64,000 nt of DNA from contig CAVWAR010000017.1 of assembly GCA_963753075.1 (NCBI GenBank), positions 744,001 through 808,000 on the forward strand. Reading direction: 5' to 3'. A program made the position numbers and the translations under genes. Positions 8,610 to 17,015 of the stretch are shown here, piece by piece; the stretch's first letter is position 1; each line of letters opens with the position of its first letter. The notes under the pieces were generated by a model. The model searched no databases, was not told the DNA's origin, and was given only the letters and a program-made list of their open reading frames with translations. Source of the DNA: Prado023 sp963753075. Its GTDB lineage: Bacteria; Actinomycetota; Actinomycetes; S36-B12; CAIYMF01.

Positions 8610-10070
8610 ATGAGGAGCCGGAGGCCTCTGCGTGCACGTCGCACGCGGCTCGGGACAGCCACCATGCCTGGCGCTCTCGTGGCTGTTGTCATGGCGGCGC
8701 TTCTGGCAGGTGCCTGCACCGGCCCCAACGACGCAACCGCACGCCAGCCAGACGCTCAATCGGTAGCGGCTTCCATCACCGAGGAGGGGCTGCGGGCTCG
8801 GCTCGAGGAACTGGCCCGGGTGACGGAGGGCTCCGACCGGTTCCGGTCGGTCGGCAGTCCGGGCTATGACGGCGCAGCGGCTCTCGTGGAACGGCAGCTG
8901 GCGGCCGCAGGCTGGTCTGTGGTCTCGGACGCCTATGACGACGTGACATTCGTCGACGAAGGCGACTCCACCCTCGAAGTCGGTGATCGTGCCTTCGGAG
9001 TCGAGGACATCCGGCCCCTGATCTTCGCCCCGGCCGGCGACGTTTCAGGAGCAGTCGTACCGATCGTCCCGAGTGCCACCGAATCCACCGGCAAGGGCTG
9101 CCTGGGTGGCGACTACGGCGCACTCCCCGCTGACGCGATCGTCCTCGTTGGCCCCGGCGACTGCCTGCGCCGCGACCAGGTGCTCACCGCTCAGCAGGCC
9201 GGAGCAGCGGCTTTCGTCGCAGTCTCCCCAGAGGCCTCGTCCGACGTCGTACTGCGTCCGACACTCCTCGATCCCCGAGGCCTGGCGATCCCGGCCGTCT
9301 CAGTATCCGCAGAGGCTGCGAAGGCTCTCTTCGCGGCAGCAACGGGCAGCGGGACCGTGCGTCTGGTGACTGACGCCCACACCGAGCTGGCCCCAACTCG
9401 CACGGTCCTCGCCGAGCTTGCGGGGAGCCGGGATGGGCAGGTGATCATGCTGGGAGCACACCTGGACTCGGTGATCGACGGACCCGGGATCAACGACAAC
9501 GGTTCGGGTGTTGCAGCGCTCCTGGAGATCGCCCGGGCGCTGCGCGGGACGCGCCCACAGGCCACCCTTCGAATGGCGTTCTGGAGCGGCGAGGAACTCG
9601 GCCTCCACGGCTCACTCCGTTACCTTGCGACCCTGTCGCAAGAGCAGAAGGATGCCATCGTCGTCTACGCCAACGTCGACATGATCGCCTCGCCCAACGG
9701 GTTCGCTGGCGTCTATGACGAGCCGACTGCGGCAGTGGGCTCGTCAGACGCCAGCGGACTGCTGAGCGCTGCCGTGACCCGGAATGGCGGGACGCCCGTC
9801 CACGTCGACCTCCACAACGGATCGGACCACTACGGCTTCGCAGAGGCAGGCGTGGCCACCGGCGGCGTCTTCTCGGGGTTTCTGGACCCTGTCTTGCCAG
9901 AGCAGGCCGCTGCCTCTGGGGCAGAGGCCGGTCGGCCCGCCGACGGGTGCTACCACCAGTCTTGCGACGATCTCAGCAACATCGACCTGGGCCTCGCTCG
10001 AGTCCTGGCGGCCGGTCTCGCCGACTTCACTGTCCAGGTCGCCAACAACCCGGGACTCCTCACCAACTGA
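8610..10070 (+). CDS. M28-family zinc aminopeptidase lipoprotein with PA domain
   Basis: The 486-aa protein starts with an Arg-rich lipoprotein signal ending in LAGAC. A PA (protease-associated) domain follows at about residues 140-250. The M28 catalytic domain shows the expected zinc ligands and catalytic acids in order: AHLDSV (His), INDNGSG (bridging Asp), SGEELG (catalytic and ligand Glu), NVDMIAS (Asp) and CYHQSCDD (His). It resembles Streptomyces-type secreted aminopeptidases and would release N-terminal amino acids from peptides outside the membrane. It is the last chromosomal gene before the left repeat of the integrated element. Confidence 0.9.
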   Translation: MRSRRPLRARRTRLGTATMPGALVAVVMAALLAGACTGPNDATARQPDAQSVAASITEEGLRARLEELARVTEGSDRFRSVGSPGYDGAAALVERQLAAAGWSVVSDAYDDVTFVDEGDSTLEVGDRAFGVEDIRPLIFAPAGDVSGAVVPIVPSATESTGKGCLGGDYGALPADAIVLVGPGDCLRRDQVLTAQQAGAAAFVAVSPEASSDVVLRPTLLDPRGLAIPAVSVSAEAAKALFAAATGSGTVRLVTDAHTELAPTRTVLAELAGSRDGQVIMLGAHLDSVIDGPGINDNGSGVAALLEIARALRGTRPQATLRMAFWSGEELGLHGSLRYLATLSQEQKDAIVVYANVDMIASPNGFAGVYDEPTAAVGSSDASGLLSAAVTRNGGTPVHVDLHNGSDHYGFAEAGVATGGVFSGFLDPVLPEQAAASGAEAGRPADGCYHQSCDDLSNIDLGLARVLAAGLADFTVQVANNPGLLTN

Positions 10071-10216
10071 CCTGATCGAAGGGTATGGATCCCGCATCCC
10101 AGTAGGAGAGTGTTGGACATCGCTTGGCGTGCGGGGATCATCGGGGCCGAGGGCAAACCGGTTGCTGGATACGTTGGGCAGGATCGGTGAACGCCACTTC
10201 AGCTGGAGCAGCCCCC

Positions 10217-10264
10217 GCCTGCATCGTCGCAGGTCAGGGTTTCTTCTGTGGTGTCCGAGGGGGG
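10217..10264. repeat. Left direct repeat of the integrated element (attachment-site candidate)
   Basis: This 48-bp sequence matches 16992-17039 at 43 positions: 23 identical bases, five different ones (10240-10244), then 20 identical bases. The last 16 or so bases copy the 3' end of tRNA-Leu including its CCA. This is the pattern left when an element integrates into the 3' end of a tRNA gene. This copy is the distal, tRNA-less junction. Confidence 0.75.
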
Positions 10265-10317
10265 CCTCGGCCGCTTTGGGCCCAGCCCTCCTGACGGGCG
10301 GGGATTGAGCGAGATAG

Positions 10318-10856
10318 TCAACGGGGGAGGCGGGCGTCGCAGCGCTCCTGCTGGGCCTTGCCATCGGCTGGGTTGCGGGACTGGGGTCCTCCTCCGGCCC
10401 ATCGGATGCCACGACGCGCACGGTTGACGCGTGGATGGCGGCCGTCCGGGCGGAGGATCTGCGACAGATCTTCGACCGGGCCGACGTCATCGAGGTTCTG
10501 CCAGTTTCCCTTAGCGATCGGAGTGCAGCGGTACGCGGGGTCCACCACCAGAATCATGGCCTGTTGTGGTGCAGCCGCTACCGCCCGCCCATGTCAGCCC
10601 GTGCTGGTACCTGTGTGCCATGGCAGGTGGAATGCGCAGCAAGGGAACTGGTGTGCCTCTGAAGGACCGGACCTCATCCGAGCCGAGCGGAGGCTCCGCT
10701 GCGGGCCAGCCACCACCTTCGCCTCCGCGCACTCCATGCCATATCCACGGCGGGCCAGATGGCGTCGTGCTGGGCTGGATGCAGTCCAACGACGGGACCT
10801 GGCATGCGCTGGTGTCCGCCTGGTGGCCTGCGGATCGAGTCTCGCGGCGGCCATAG
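10318..10856 (+). pseudogene. Truncated and frameshifted membrane-anchored protein remnant
   Basis: After an in-frame stop at 10315 the first frame opens without a start codon. It encodes a hydrophobic anchor (GVAALLLGLAIGWVAGLG) and a helical piece (WMAAVRAEDLRQIFDRADV). The protein-like character then moves to another frame, which ends in DGTWHALVSAWWPADR and a stop at 10854. The start is missing and at least one frameshift is needed. Lying just inside the left repeat, it could have been cut by the integration or by a later deletion. I do not recognise the family. Confidence 0.45.
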
Positions 10857-10897
10857 ACCGACGATTTGATCACCACTGGGGCAAGCCGGCGTCCAGT

Positions 10898-11506
10898 CTA
10901 GAGAGGCTGCTTGGTGGTGCAGTTGATCTTGGTGTAGCGGCGGCCCTGGTCATCGACGCTGGTGCCGTTCGGGCCGTATGCGCGGCAGCCGGTGTAGGTG
11001 TCGGTGGGTGATGTGGGCGTCGCGGATCTGGTGCACTTGTAGTCCGCGTTCTTCCGGTCGATCTTGCGGTACTTGGCCTGCCGCGGATGCCAGTCATAGC
11101 CGTCGCGCCCGTCGTAGCGGGCCTTCGATCCCTTGCGGATCTGCTTGGCGGAGATATCGACCTTCGTGGACTTCGCGACCACGTAGCGCAGATTCCGCTG
11201 GTACCTGTCGCGATTGTCAACGGACCTGGGGTTGCCGAGCCGGACGACGCTTCCGGCCGGAGCCGTGCGCCGGGCGATCCGTGTGGCTTTCGTCGCGCCA
11301 CATCGGCCCACCTCCGGCGTATCGACTCCGATGACGCGGATCCTGCCCTTGCTGGTCACGACCGTGTCACCGTCCACCCAGCGGACTACTTTGGCTTTGG
11401 TCCACGTCACCTTCGACGAGGCCGCGCTAGCAGGAGCGGCCATCGCCGGAACCATGAGTGACACGCTCAGCAGCGAGGCCAGGACCATGCCGAGGCGGTG
11501 TCTCAT
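10898..11506 (-). CDS. Secreted staphylococcal-nuclease-like (thermonuclease) protein
   Basis: The 202-aa protein has a Sec signal peptide (MRHRLGMVLASLLSVSLMVP, ending ...PASAA). The SNase-like domain follows with VDGDTV, then RIRVIGVDTPEVG (active-site Arg, Asp and Glu of the family), then DRYQRNLRYV with the second catalytic Arg. All key residues appear present, so it should be an active calcium-dependent nuclease cutting DNA or RNA outside the cell. A cysteine-bracketed tail (CRAYGPNGTSVDDQ to INC) resembles short extracellular repeats such as Excalibur, but lacks its full consensus. RBS AAGGGA precedes the ATG. It lies inside the element, divergent from the repeat-protein gene. Confidence 0.85.
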   Translation of the reverse strand: MRHRLGMVLASLLSVSLMVPAMAAPASAASSKVTWTKAKVVRWVDGDTVVTSKGRIRVIGVDTPEVGRCGATKATRIARRTAPAGSVVRLGNPRSVDNRDRYQRNLRYVVAKSTKVDISAKQIRKGSKARYDGRDGYDWHPRQAKYRKIDRKNADYKCTRSATPTSPTDTYTGCRAYGPNGTSVDDQGRRYTKINCTTKQPL

Positions 11507-11921
11507 CTGGTTTCCCTTGTCGGACCGCGCAGCTGACCGCTGCAGGCGGCTCTCTCGAGCGTACCCGGGTGGATCGGGCGCCAGCGCCCTGGGCCGGATC
11601 GGATCGGGACTCTCTTGCCTGGCACGCGCTGGCCCTGCGCACTCTCAGGCGTCCAACGACACGGGCGGCCGCGCGAAGGGAAGTGCGCAGTACCGGCCAG
11701 GTCTGCAGCGTGGGCGGTGCTGTGTGCCGTAGGAGTGCCAGCGGTGTGATCCCGAGGAGGCGCCCGCCGGTGCTGCTGCACCAGCCGAGCTGCGACCGCG
11801 TCGGGACTTTCGGCACTGGCGCGTCACAGTGGCTCTGGTAGATGTGGATCGAGTCATCTGCTGGGGACCTCGCCGATCGGTGCGTGATCGGTTGGGTTCA
11901 ACCATAGGAGACGGGGATGTG
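11507..11921. other. Divergent intergenic region inside the element
   Basis: These 415 bases separate the starts of the nuclease gene (minus) and the repeat-protein gene (plus), so both promoters should be here. Open frames across it have no protein-like composition or RBS. I see no other gene. Confidence 0.5.
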
Positions 11922-13304
11922 ATGAAGACTTGGTGCCACAAGTTCGCCACTCTGTTCGCGTTGGTGTTGATCCCGGGACTGGTTGTGGTTGGTCCACCGG
12001 CGGCGGCTGCAGGGGATGTGGATCCGCCGGTGGTGTCGGAGGTGTCGGTGCCGGATTCGGTGGTCGCCGGCGAGTCGGTGACGGTGACCTGGCGGGTGAC
12101 CGACGCCACTGGGGTGGCAGGGTCCAGCGCCCAGGTGACCGGCCCGCCGATACAATGGACCCTCCCGTGTGGCGCACCGGAGATGACCGCCGGCTCTGTC
12201 ACGGATGGCACCTGGTCGCAGATCTGCCTGGTGCATGAGGCGTCGTCCAATGGCACCTACTCCGTGTGGATCAACGCCCAGGACGTCGTCGGGAACACCA
12301 GGGTCGGGCCGGCTGAGTCGGACGCGACCTTCACAGTGACCGGCGGTGGCGGGGATGTGGATCCGCCGGTGGTGTCGGAGGTGTCGGTGCCGGATTCGGT
12401 GGTCGCCGGGGAGTTGGTCACGGTGACCTGGCGGGTGACCGACGCCACTGAGGTGAAATGGACCGTCGCCACCGTGGTCGGCCCGACACAACAGTACCTC
12501 GGGTGTGGTGTGGCGGAGATGACCGCCGGCTCTGCCACGGATGGCACCTGGTCGCAGATCTGCCAGGTGCATGAGGCGTCGCCCAATGCCACCTACTCCG
12601 TGCGGATCAACGCCGACGACCCCATCGGGAACATGAGGGTCTCGGCGGCTGAGCCGGACGCGACGTTCGCAGTGACCGGCGGTGGCGGGGATGTGGATCC
12701 GCCGGTGGTGTCGGAGGTGTCGGTGCCGGATTCGGTGGTCGCCGGGGAGTTGGTCACGGTGACCTGGCGGGTGACCGACGCCACTGAGGTGAAATGGACC
12801 GTCGCCACCGTGGTCGGCCCGACACAGCAGTACCTCGGGTGTGGCATGCAGGAGATGACCGCCGGCTCTGCCACGGATGGCACCTGGTCGCAGATCTGCC
12901 AGGTGCATGAGGCGTCATCCACTGGCATCTACACCGTGCGGATCAACGCCGCGGACATCGTTGGGAACATCAGGGTTCAGGAGCGGCTGGATGGAGCGCT
13001 CGAGTCGGACGCGACCTTCATGGTGACCGACGCTGCGCCGACCGCGTCGGTGAAGGTGAAGGCCAAGAAGCGCAAGTCCAAGCTGTTCGTGAACGTGAAT
13101 CCGAACAAGGGCAAGCGGTACTGGAAGTTCAAGGTCCAGAAGCAACGGGCCAGCGGGTCGTGGAAGTCGTTGAAGACATACCGGACGAAGGGCAAGAAGG
13201 AGACCCGGCTGATCAATCTGAAGAAGGGCACCTACCGGGTGAAGGTGAAGCCGAAGTTCGGCCACCAGGGAGTGAAGTCCAGTTCGGTCTACCTCAAACG
13301 GTAG
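11922..13304 (+). CDS. Secreted protein with three tandem Ig-like repeats and a basic C-terminal module
   Basis: The 460-aa protein has a Sec signal peptide (MKTWCHKFATLFALVLIPGL, cleaved near PPAAAA). Three repeats of about 112 residues begin at residues 31, 144 and 256, each opening with DVDPPVVSEVSVPDSVVAGE and containing one cysteine pair. Their beta-rich pattern resembles bacterial Ig/Big-type domains. Repeats 2 and 3 are nearly identical even in DNA. The last ~85 residues are a Lys-rich module (VNVNPNKGK, SLKTYRTKGKKETR, ending VYLKR) shared with the next gene. It is probably a surface or secreted binding protein; the ligand is unknown. ATG 11922 follows TAGGAG; GTG 11919 is the alternative. 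Confidence 0.75.
   Translation: MKTWCHKFATLFALVLIPGLVVVGPPAAAAGDVDPPVVSEVSVPDSVVAGESVTVTWRVTDATGVAGSSAQVTGPPIQWTLPCGAPEMTAGSVTDGTWSQICLVHEASSNGTYSVWINAQDVVGNTRVGPAESDATFTVTGGGGDVDPPVVSEVSVPDSVVAGELVTVTWRVTDATEVKWTVATVVGPTQQYLGCGVAEMTAGSATDGTWSQICQVHEASPNATYSVRINADDPIGNMRVSAAEPDATFAVTGGGGDVDPPVVSEVSVPDSVVAGELVTVTWRVTDATEVKWTVATVVGPTQQYLGCGMQEMTAGSATDGTWSQICQVHEASSTGIYTVRINAADIVGNIRVQERLDGALESDATFMVTDAAPTASVKVKAKKRKSKLFVNVNPNKGKRYWKFKVQKQRASGSWKSLKTYRTKGKKETRLINLKKGTYRVKVKPKFGHQGVKSSSVYLKR
12012..13020 (+). repeat. Three tandem ~336-bp coding repeats
   Basis: Units start at 12012, 12351 and 12687, giving periods of 339 and 336 bp, that is 113 and 112 codons. The second and third units are almost identical in sequence, which indicates a recent in-frame duplication within the gene at 11922. 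The first unit has diverged more. Confidence 0.85.
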
Positions 13305-13502
13305 ATAGGTCCACGGATCCGGGCATTCACGAGGGTGGTCTGCGGTCTGGCGGTATCTGAGATCGGCTTGGGTGTTCCACCTTGGCCGCTGCTGCAAGCG
13401 CCTTCCGCCCGGGACGAAAGCCTCTACTGATGCCCTTGGTGCAGGCGTAGGAGTTGATTGTGTCGCGGTGCAAAGACGCGCGTCGGGAGGCTGGGGGTTG
13501 AG

Positions 13503-14888
13503 ATGAGTATCTTGTGGTGGTCGCGATTCGCGCTGGCGCTGATTGCAGCTGGGCTGCTGGCCGCGCAGTCTTCGGCTCCAGCATCGGCCGGGATGCTCGC
13601 GCCCGCAGACACGGTGGTCAGGACCTCCGCTGGGGCGCAGGACGTGAGACCGGCGGTGATGGGGGTGGCCGCGTGGGGTGACAACGCCAAGGGCCAGCTT
13701 GACGTGCCGGCGCGGGCGCGATCTCGGGTGACCGCGATTGCGGCGGGGAATGGGTTCTCCTTGGCGCTCAAGAACGGCAAAGTCATCTCGTGGGGAGATG
13801 TCGGCTGCCAGTCGTGGCTCGGCGACATGAACCAGGTGGCCCAACCGGAGTTGGACGGTGTCGATGCCATCACTGCCAGGGATTGCCAAGCCATGGCGCT
13901 GCGTGACGGGGAGGTCATCGCCTGGGGATTCGCATACAGCAACCCGGCCCTATCCCTGCCGGCCGAGGTCAAGTCAGATGTCACGGCTATCGCAACGAGC
14001 CACGCAGTCTCCCTGGCCGTGAAGGGTGGGCGCGTCATCGCCTGGGGCGGTGGAACAGTCTCGCAAATGGTCGTCCCTGTGGAGGCTCAGACCGGCGTCA
14101 CAGATGTAGCGACAGTCCAGGCTTTCTCGATGGCCCTCAAGAACAATGGGCAGGTCATCACATGGGGTCGCCCGGAAGGCGACCCCCTCCTCCAAGTGCC
14201 GGACGAAGCACAGTCCGGAGTCACCGCCATAGCCACCAACGGCAGCCAGGCAATGGCCCTCAAAGATGGTGCAGTGATCGCATGGGGCGACAACAGCGCT
14301 GGCCAGACCGATGTACCTATGGAGGCGAGGTCAGGCGTCACCGCAATCGCTGCCACCCAGGGGAATGGGAGCACCGCGTGGGACCCAGCGGGCCCTTGGT
14401 ACCAAGAGGGCGGCGGCAACGCTTTCGTGCCAGGTGGACGCCTTTACGCTGTGAAGGACGGCAGCGTCCTCACCTGGGGTATCAAATCGACCGTGAAGGA
14501 TGGCGACGTCCTCACGAGGGCCATCAACTCGTGGGGTGGTGATATTGACGTGCCGCTCGAGGCTCAATCGGGAGTGACTGCCATCGCTGCGAGCGACAAC
14601 CACGCCCTCGCCCTGGTACCCGCCACGGCGCGAGTGAAGGTCAAGCCGATCAAGGGTCGCTCGAAGTTGTTCGTGAATGTGAATCCGAACAAGGGCAAGG
14701 GGTACTGGAGGTTCCAAGTCCAGAAGAAGCGAGCGGACGGAACTTGGAGGTCCTTGAAGACCTACCGGACCAAGGGCAAGAAGGAGACCCGAAAGCTCAA
14801 CCGGAAGCAGGGGACCTACCGGGTGTGGGTCAAGCCGAAGTACGGCTACCAGGGTGTGATGTCCGCTGAGGTGTACCTCAAGCGGTAG
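13503..14888 (+). CDS. Secreted RCC1-like beta-propeller protein
   Basis: The 461-aa protein has a signal peptide (MSILWWSRFALALIAAGLLA, cleaved near ASAG). RCC1-type repeats follow, each with a pattern like VIAWGDNSAGQTDVP followed by GVTAIAA and ALK. I count about seven, although the units near residues 300-350 are irregular. The C-terminal ~75 residues are the same Lys-rich module as in the preceding gene. RCC1-like propellers outside eukaryotes usually bind partners; no enzyme motif is seen. The gene is 198 bp downstream of its neighbour on the same strand with GGGGG before the ATG. It could be a second exported binding protein of the same element. Confidence 0.75.
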   Translation: MSILWWSRFALALIAAGLLAAQSSAPASAGMLAPADTVVRTSAGAQDVRPAVMGVAAWGDNAKGQLDVPARARSRVTAIAAGNGFSLALKNGKVISWGDVGCQSWLGDMNQVAQPELDGVDAITARDCQAMALRDGEVIAWGFAYSNPALSLPAEVKSDVTAIATSHAVSLAVKGGRVIAWGGGTVSQMVVPVEAQTGVTDVATVQAFSMALKNNGQVITWGRPEGDPLLQVPDEAQSGVTAIATNGSQAMALKDGAVIAWGDNSAGQTDVPMEARSGVTAIAATQGNGSTAWDPAGPWYQEGGGNAFVPGGRLYAVKDGSVLTWGIKSTVKDGDVLTRAINSWGGDIDVPLEAQSGVTAIAASDNHALALVPATARVKVKPIKGRSKLFVNVNPNKGKGYWRFQVQKKRADGTWRSLKTYRTKGKKETRKLNRKQGTYRVWVKPKYGYQGVMSAEVYLKR

Positions 14889-14953
14889 ATGGGTCGACTG
14901 ACCCGGGCTGTCGATGGAGGGGCCAGCTATGCGGCTGACCCCTCCATCGGTGT

Positions 14954-15415
14954 TCAGGCTGCGTCGCTCCGCCGTCGTGCGGCTTCGGCCCGAACAGCTT
15001 CCCTGGCTGCTTTGGTGAACAACCGCCTGTCGTCCCTGGACGGGTTGGGCCGGACTGGCAGGGTGCGGCGAATGTGTCGCATGGCGGCGTCGAGGGCGAT
15101 CTCGGCGACGGCCTGCCCGAGGTCTTCGGGCACGGTGTTAGGGATGCCGGTGACCATGACGGATCCGTCGCGCTGGATCTCGACGTTGACCTTGCCGGCG
15201 ATGACGGCCAGATCGGTGAGGACGTCCGGGTCCAGGTCGGGTACCGGTTGTGGCCGAGGTGTGTCCATCGCGGGCGCGGCCGGTGACGGGTCCTCCGGTT
15301 GGGTGCGCAGTTGGCGCAGCAGTTGGACCAGGGCGATGGCCATCCCCGCGGCTGCTGTGCCGGTGACGAATGCGAGAGCCCCGACGGGGTCGGTGACTGC
15401 GATGACGGTATTCAT
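14954..15415 (-). CDS. Small protein with one membrane segment, unknown function
   Basis: The 153-aa protein begins with a hydrophobic segment (VGALAFVTGTAAAGMAIALV) followed by a proline-rich linker. A folded-looking domain with LTDLAVIAGKVNVEIQ and a basic C-terminus follow. The start lies four bases after the stop of the preceding minus-strand gene, so the two are probably co-transcribed. I do not recognise the family. The position, between element cargo and integrase remnants, suggests an accessory gene of the element such as a transfer or maintenance function; this is inference. Confidence 0.55.
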   Translation of the reverse strand: MNTVIAVTDPVGALAFVTGTAAAGMAIALVQLLRQLRTQPEDPSPAAPAMDTPRPQPVPDLDPDVLTDLAVIAGKVNVEIQRDGSVMVTGIPNTVPEDLGQAVAEIALDAAMRHIRRTLPVRPNPSRDDRRLFTKAAREAVRAEAARRRSDAA

Positions 15416-15418
15416 CGT

Positions 15419-15980
15419 TCAGGGCAGTGCTGCCACCAGTCGGGATGCGGCTGCCCCTTGGGTGAGGGCATGCACTCCGATCAGCATCGTGGCGGCCTGG
15501 GCGGCCCGCGTGGTGGTGGTGCGGACCAGGTCGGTGGTGGCCAGCATCCATGTCAGTTGTCCGGCGGTCTCGACCCATCGGCGGGCCGTGTCAGCCACGA
15601 GCCTGGCCGGCGTCGTGACAGCCACGACGACACTGGTGAGCCGGTGGGCGAGGACCGGGCTGACCCCTGCGACGACAGCGTGCGTGCGCCGGCCCAACGT
15701 GGTGATGCCTTGGCCGATCCAGCGGACGACGCGGAGGCTGGTGCGCCAGCCCGCGGTGATGGCGGTCCTGATGAGGTTCGCGCCGGCGTCGTAGGCGCCG
15801 GGCGTGCCGATGATCGCCAACGCAGTGGTGGCCGCGGTGCGCCCGAGGTGGGCTGCACCGCTGATGAGGTCGGGCCTTGACCCAGGTGCTCTGGGCGGCG
15901 CTGGCCATCTTGTGGATGAGGGCCCGCAGCCAGGCCATCTGTGTGGATGGACCGGACACGGAAATCGAGTACGTACTCAT
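15419..15980 (-). pseudogene. Alanine/threonine-rich small protein gene with a +1 frameshift
   Basis: The ATG at 15980 has a good RBS (AAAGGAAC) and begins MSTYSISVSGPSTQMAWL. After about 36 codons the protein-like frame shifts. Removing one base of the GGG run near 15872-15874 joins it to a long frame containing AIIGTPGAYDAGANLIRTAI and ending at 15419. The span of 562 bases is one more than a multiple of three, which fits a single inserted base. The joined product would be about 186 aa. Family unknown. It could be a real mutation in a decaying element or a sequencing error in a homopolymer. Confidence 0.55.
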
Positions 15981-16010
15981 GGTGACGTTCCTTTCGGTTC
16001 ATTGCGACAA

Positions 16011-16036
16011 GGGGCACCACGAAGGTGTGGTGCCCC
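16011..16036 (-). terminator. Perfect hairpin between two element genes
   Basis: GGGGCACCAC and its exact reverse complement GTGGTGCCCC flank a six-base loop. It lies between the frameshifted gene ending at 16142 and the ATG at 15980. There is no T-run, so it may be a terminator, an attenuator or a processing site. Confidence 0.5.
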
Positions 16037-16141
16037 GAGGGATGCCGGTAGCGGGATGCCCAACAGGCGGTGGGTGCCGGTGGCCGAGTGGCCCAACAGG
16101 CGGTTCCCGAACGTGCGGGAAGCCGAGATGTGACCAGGCCG

Positions 16142-16529
16142 TCAGGTCTGGTCGAAGGTGTCCCACAGGGTGGTGCGTGTCCGCCACGGCGGCGGCTCGT
16201 CGTCGTCCTGCTCGTCCTCGTCGGGCTCATGGCCGTACCGGGTTGGGACTGGTCGCAGCGGCGGACGGGGTGGTTCGGCGACCCACACGGCGACCGCGGC
16301 GGCTACCGCAGGGTGCGGCAGCAGGGTGCTGACACAGGGCGGCGACGGCGGTGCTCAGGGTGCGCCGGTAGGTGCGGTCGGAGCTCGCTCGTGTGGTGTG
16401 CCGGGACCATGCCCGGGACGTGTGGTCGTGCACCACGCTGGTGATCCGGTGGGCCACGTCACGCAGGTGCCGCCACGCAGATCTGAGGACCTCGAGAAGG
16501 CCCCTGATCGTGGCTGTGAGGCCCCACAT
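16142..16529 (-). pseudogene. Small gene coupled to the integrase remnant, with a +1 frameshift
   Basis: The ATG at 16529 shares one base with the stop codon of the minus-strand integrase remnant (TGATG), so the two were translationally coupled. The product starts MWGLTATIRGLLEVLRSAWR. Near 16335-16340 the protein-like frame moves by one base to a frame containing PTRYGHEPDEDEQDDDEPPP and ending TLWDTFDQT at 16142. The span of 388 bases is one more than a multiple of three. The joined protein of about 128 aa would be a helical N-terminus with an acidic tail. Function unknown. Confidence 0.45.
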
Positions 16530-16740
16530 CAGGCGGCACCTTGTCGGGTATGGGCCGGGTTGTCCAACCCGGCGGCGAGGCGCCTGGTGTCCCGGGCTGC
16601 GGTGGTGTCCGGGACTTGTGTGTAGGTGTTGGCGGTGATCGCGATGTCGGAGTGCCCGAGTCGACGGGACACCGCCTTCAGGCTCTCGCCGGAGGCCAGT
16701 CCGATGGTCGAGGTGTGGCGGAGGTCGTGCTCGTGCCGAC
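16529..16740 (-). pseudogene. Tyrosine recombinase (integrase), C-terminal remnant on the minus strand
   Basis: The frame encodes HDLRHTSTIGLASGESLKAV, then RLGHSDIAITANTY, which are the R-H-x-x-R region and the LGH(S)xxxTxxxY catalytic-tyrosine region of phage-type integrases. About 70 residues remain before the natural-looking stop. The N-terminal and central parts are missing, because at 16740 the sequence turns into an opposite-strand integrase remnant. It cannot be active. Confidence 0.8.
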
Positions 16741-16759
16741 GTCGGCACAAGCACGACCT
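16722..16759. repeat. 38-bp palindrome at the junction of two integrase remnants
   Basis: Two 19-base arms (16722-16740 and 16741-16759) are reverse complements with one mismatch and no spacer. Each arm encodes the HDLRH motif of the integrase remnant on its own strand. The palindrome is therefore made of the same conserved integrase segment from two genes joined head to head. Confidence 0.8.
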
Positions 16760-16976
16760 GCGTCATACCTCGGCCACGCCGGCGCTCCTGAACGGGGGGC
16801 ATCCCAAGGTCGTCCAGGAGCGGCTCGGGCACGCGAACATCACCATCACGCTGCAGATCTACAGCCACGTGATCCCGACGATGCATGACCAGGCCGCTGA
16901 CCTGGTGGCCGGAGTGATCGCTACTGTGAGCGAATCCAACGTCGTTCCGCTGCGTAGGGCGGTAGACAGTCGGTAG
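16741..16976 (+). pseudogene. Tyrosine recombinase (integrase), C-terminal remnant on the plus strand
   Basis: The frame encodes HDLRHTSATPALLNGGHPKV, then RLGHANITITLQIYSHV with the catalytic tyrosine. It ends at 16976, only 15 bp before the right repeat and 47 bp before tRNA-Leu. An integrase gene ending beside the tRNA it targets is the normal arrangement for such elements. Only the last ~78 residues survive. The sequence differs clearly from the minus-strand remnant, so two different integrases were involved. Confidence 0.8.
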
Positions 16977-16986
16977 ATGAAGACGA

Positions 16987-17015
16987 CCCCTGCCTGCATC
17001 GTCGCAGGTCAGGGG
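16987..17015 (-). terminator. Hairpin just downstream of tRNA-Leu
   Basis: CCCCTG-CCTGC pairs with GCAGG-(T)-CAGGGG around a six-base loop, giving about 11 base pairs with one bulge. In the tRNA direction it begins nine bases after the CCA. It could end the tRNA transcript. Most of it is included in the direct repeat of the element. Confidence 0.55.

Noticed and set aside
11898..12908. Minus-strand 336-aa frame with repeats
   Set aside because: The repeats mirror the tandem Ig-like units of the plus-strand gene. The His/Arg-rich translation has no signal peptide or motif.
12012..13020. Repeat array as a possible CRISPR
   Set aside because: The units are ~336 bp and coding, without short repeats and unique spacers.
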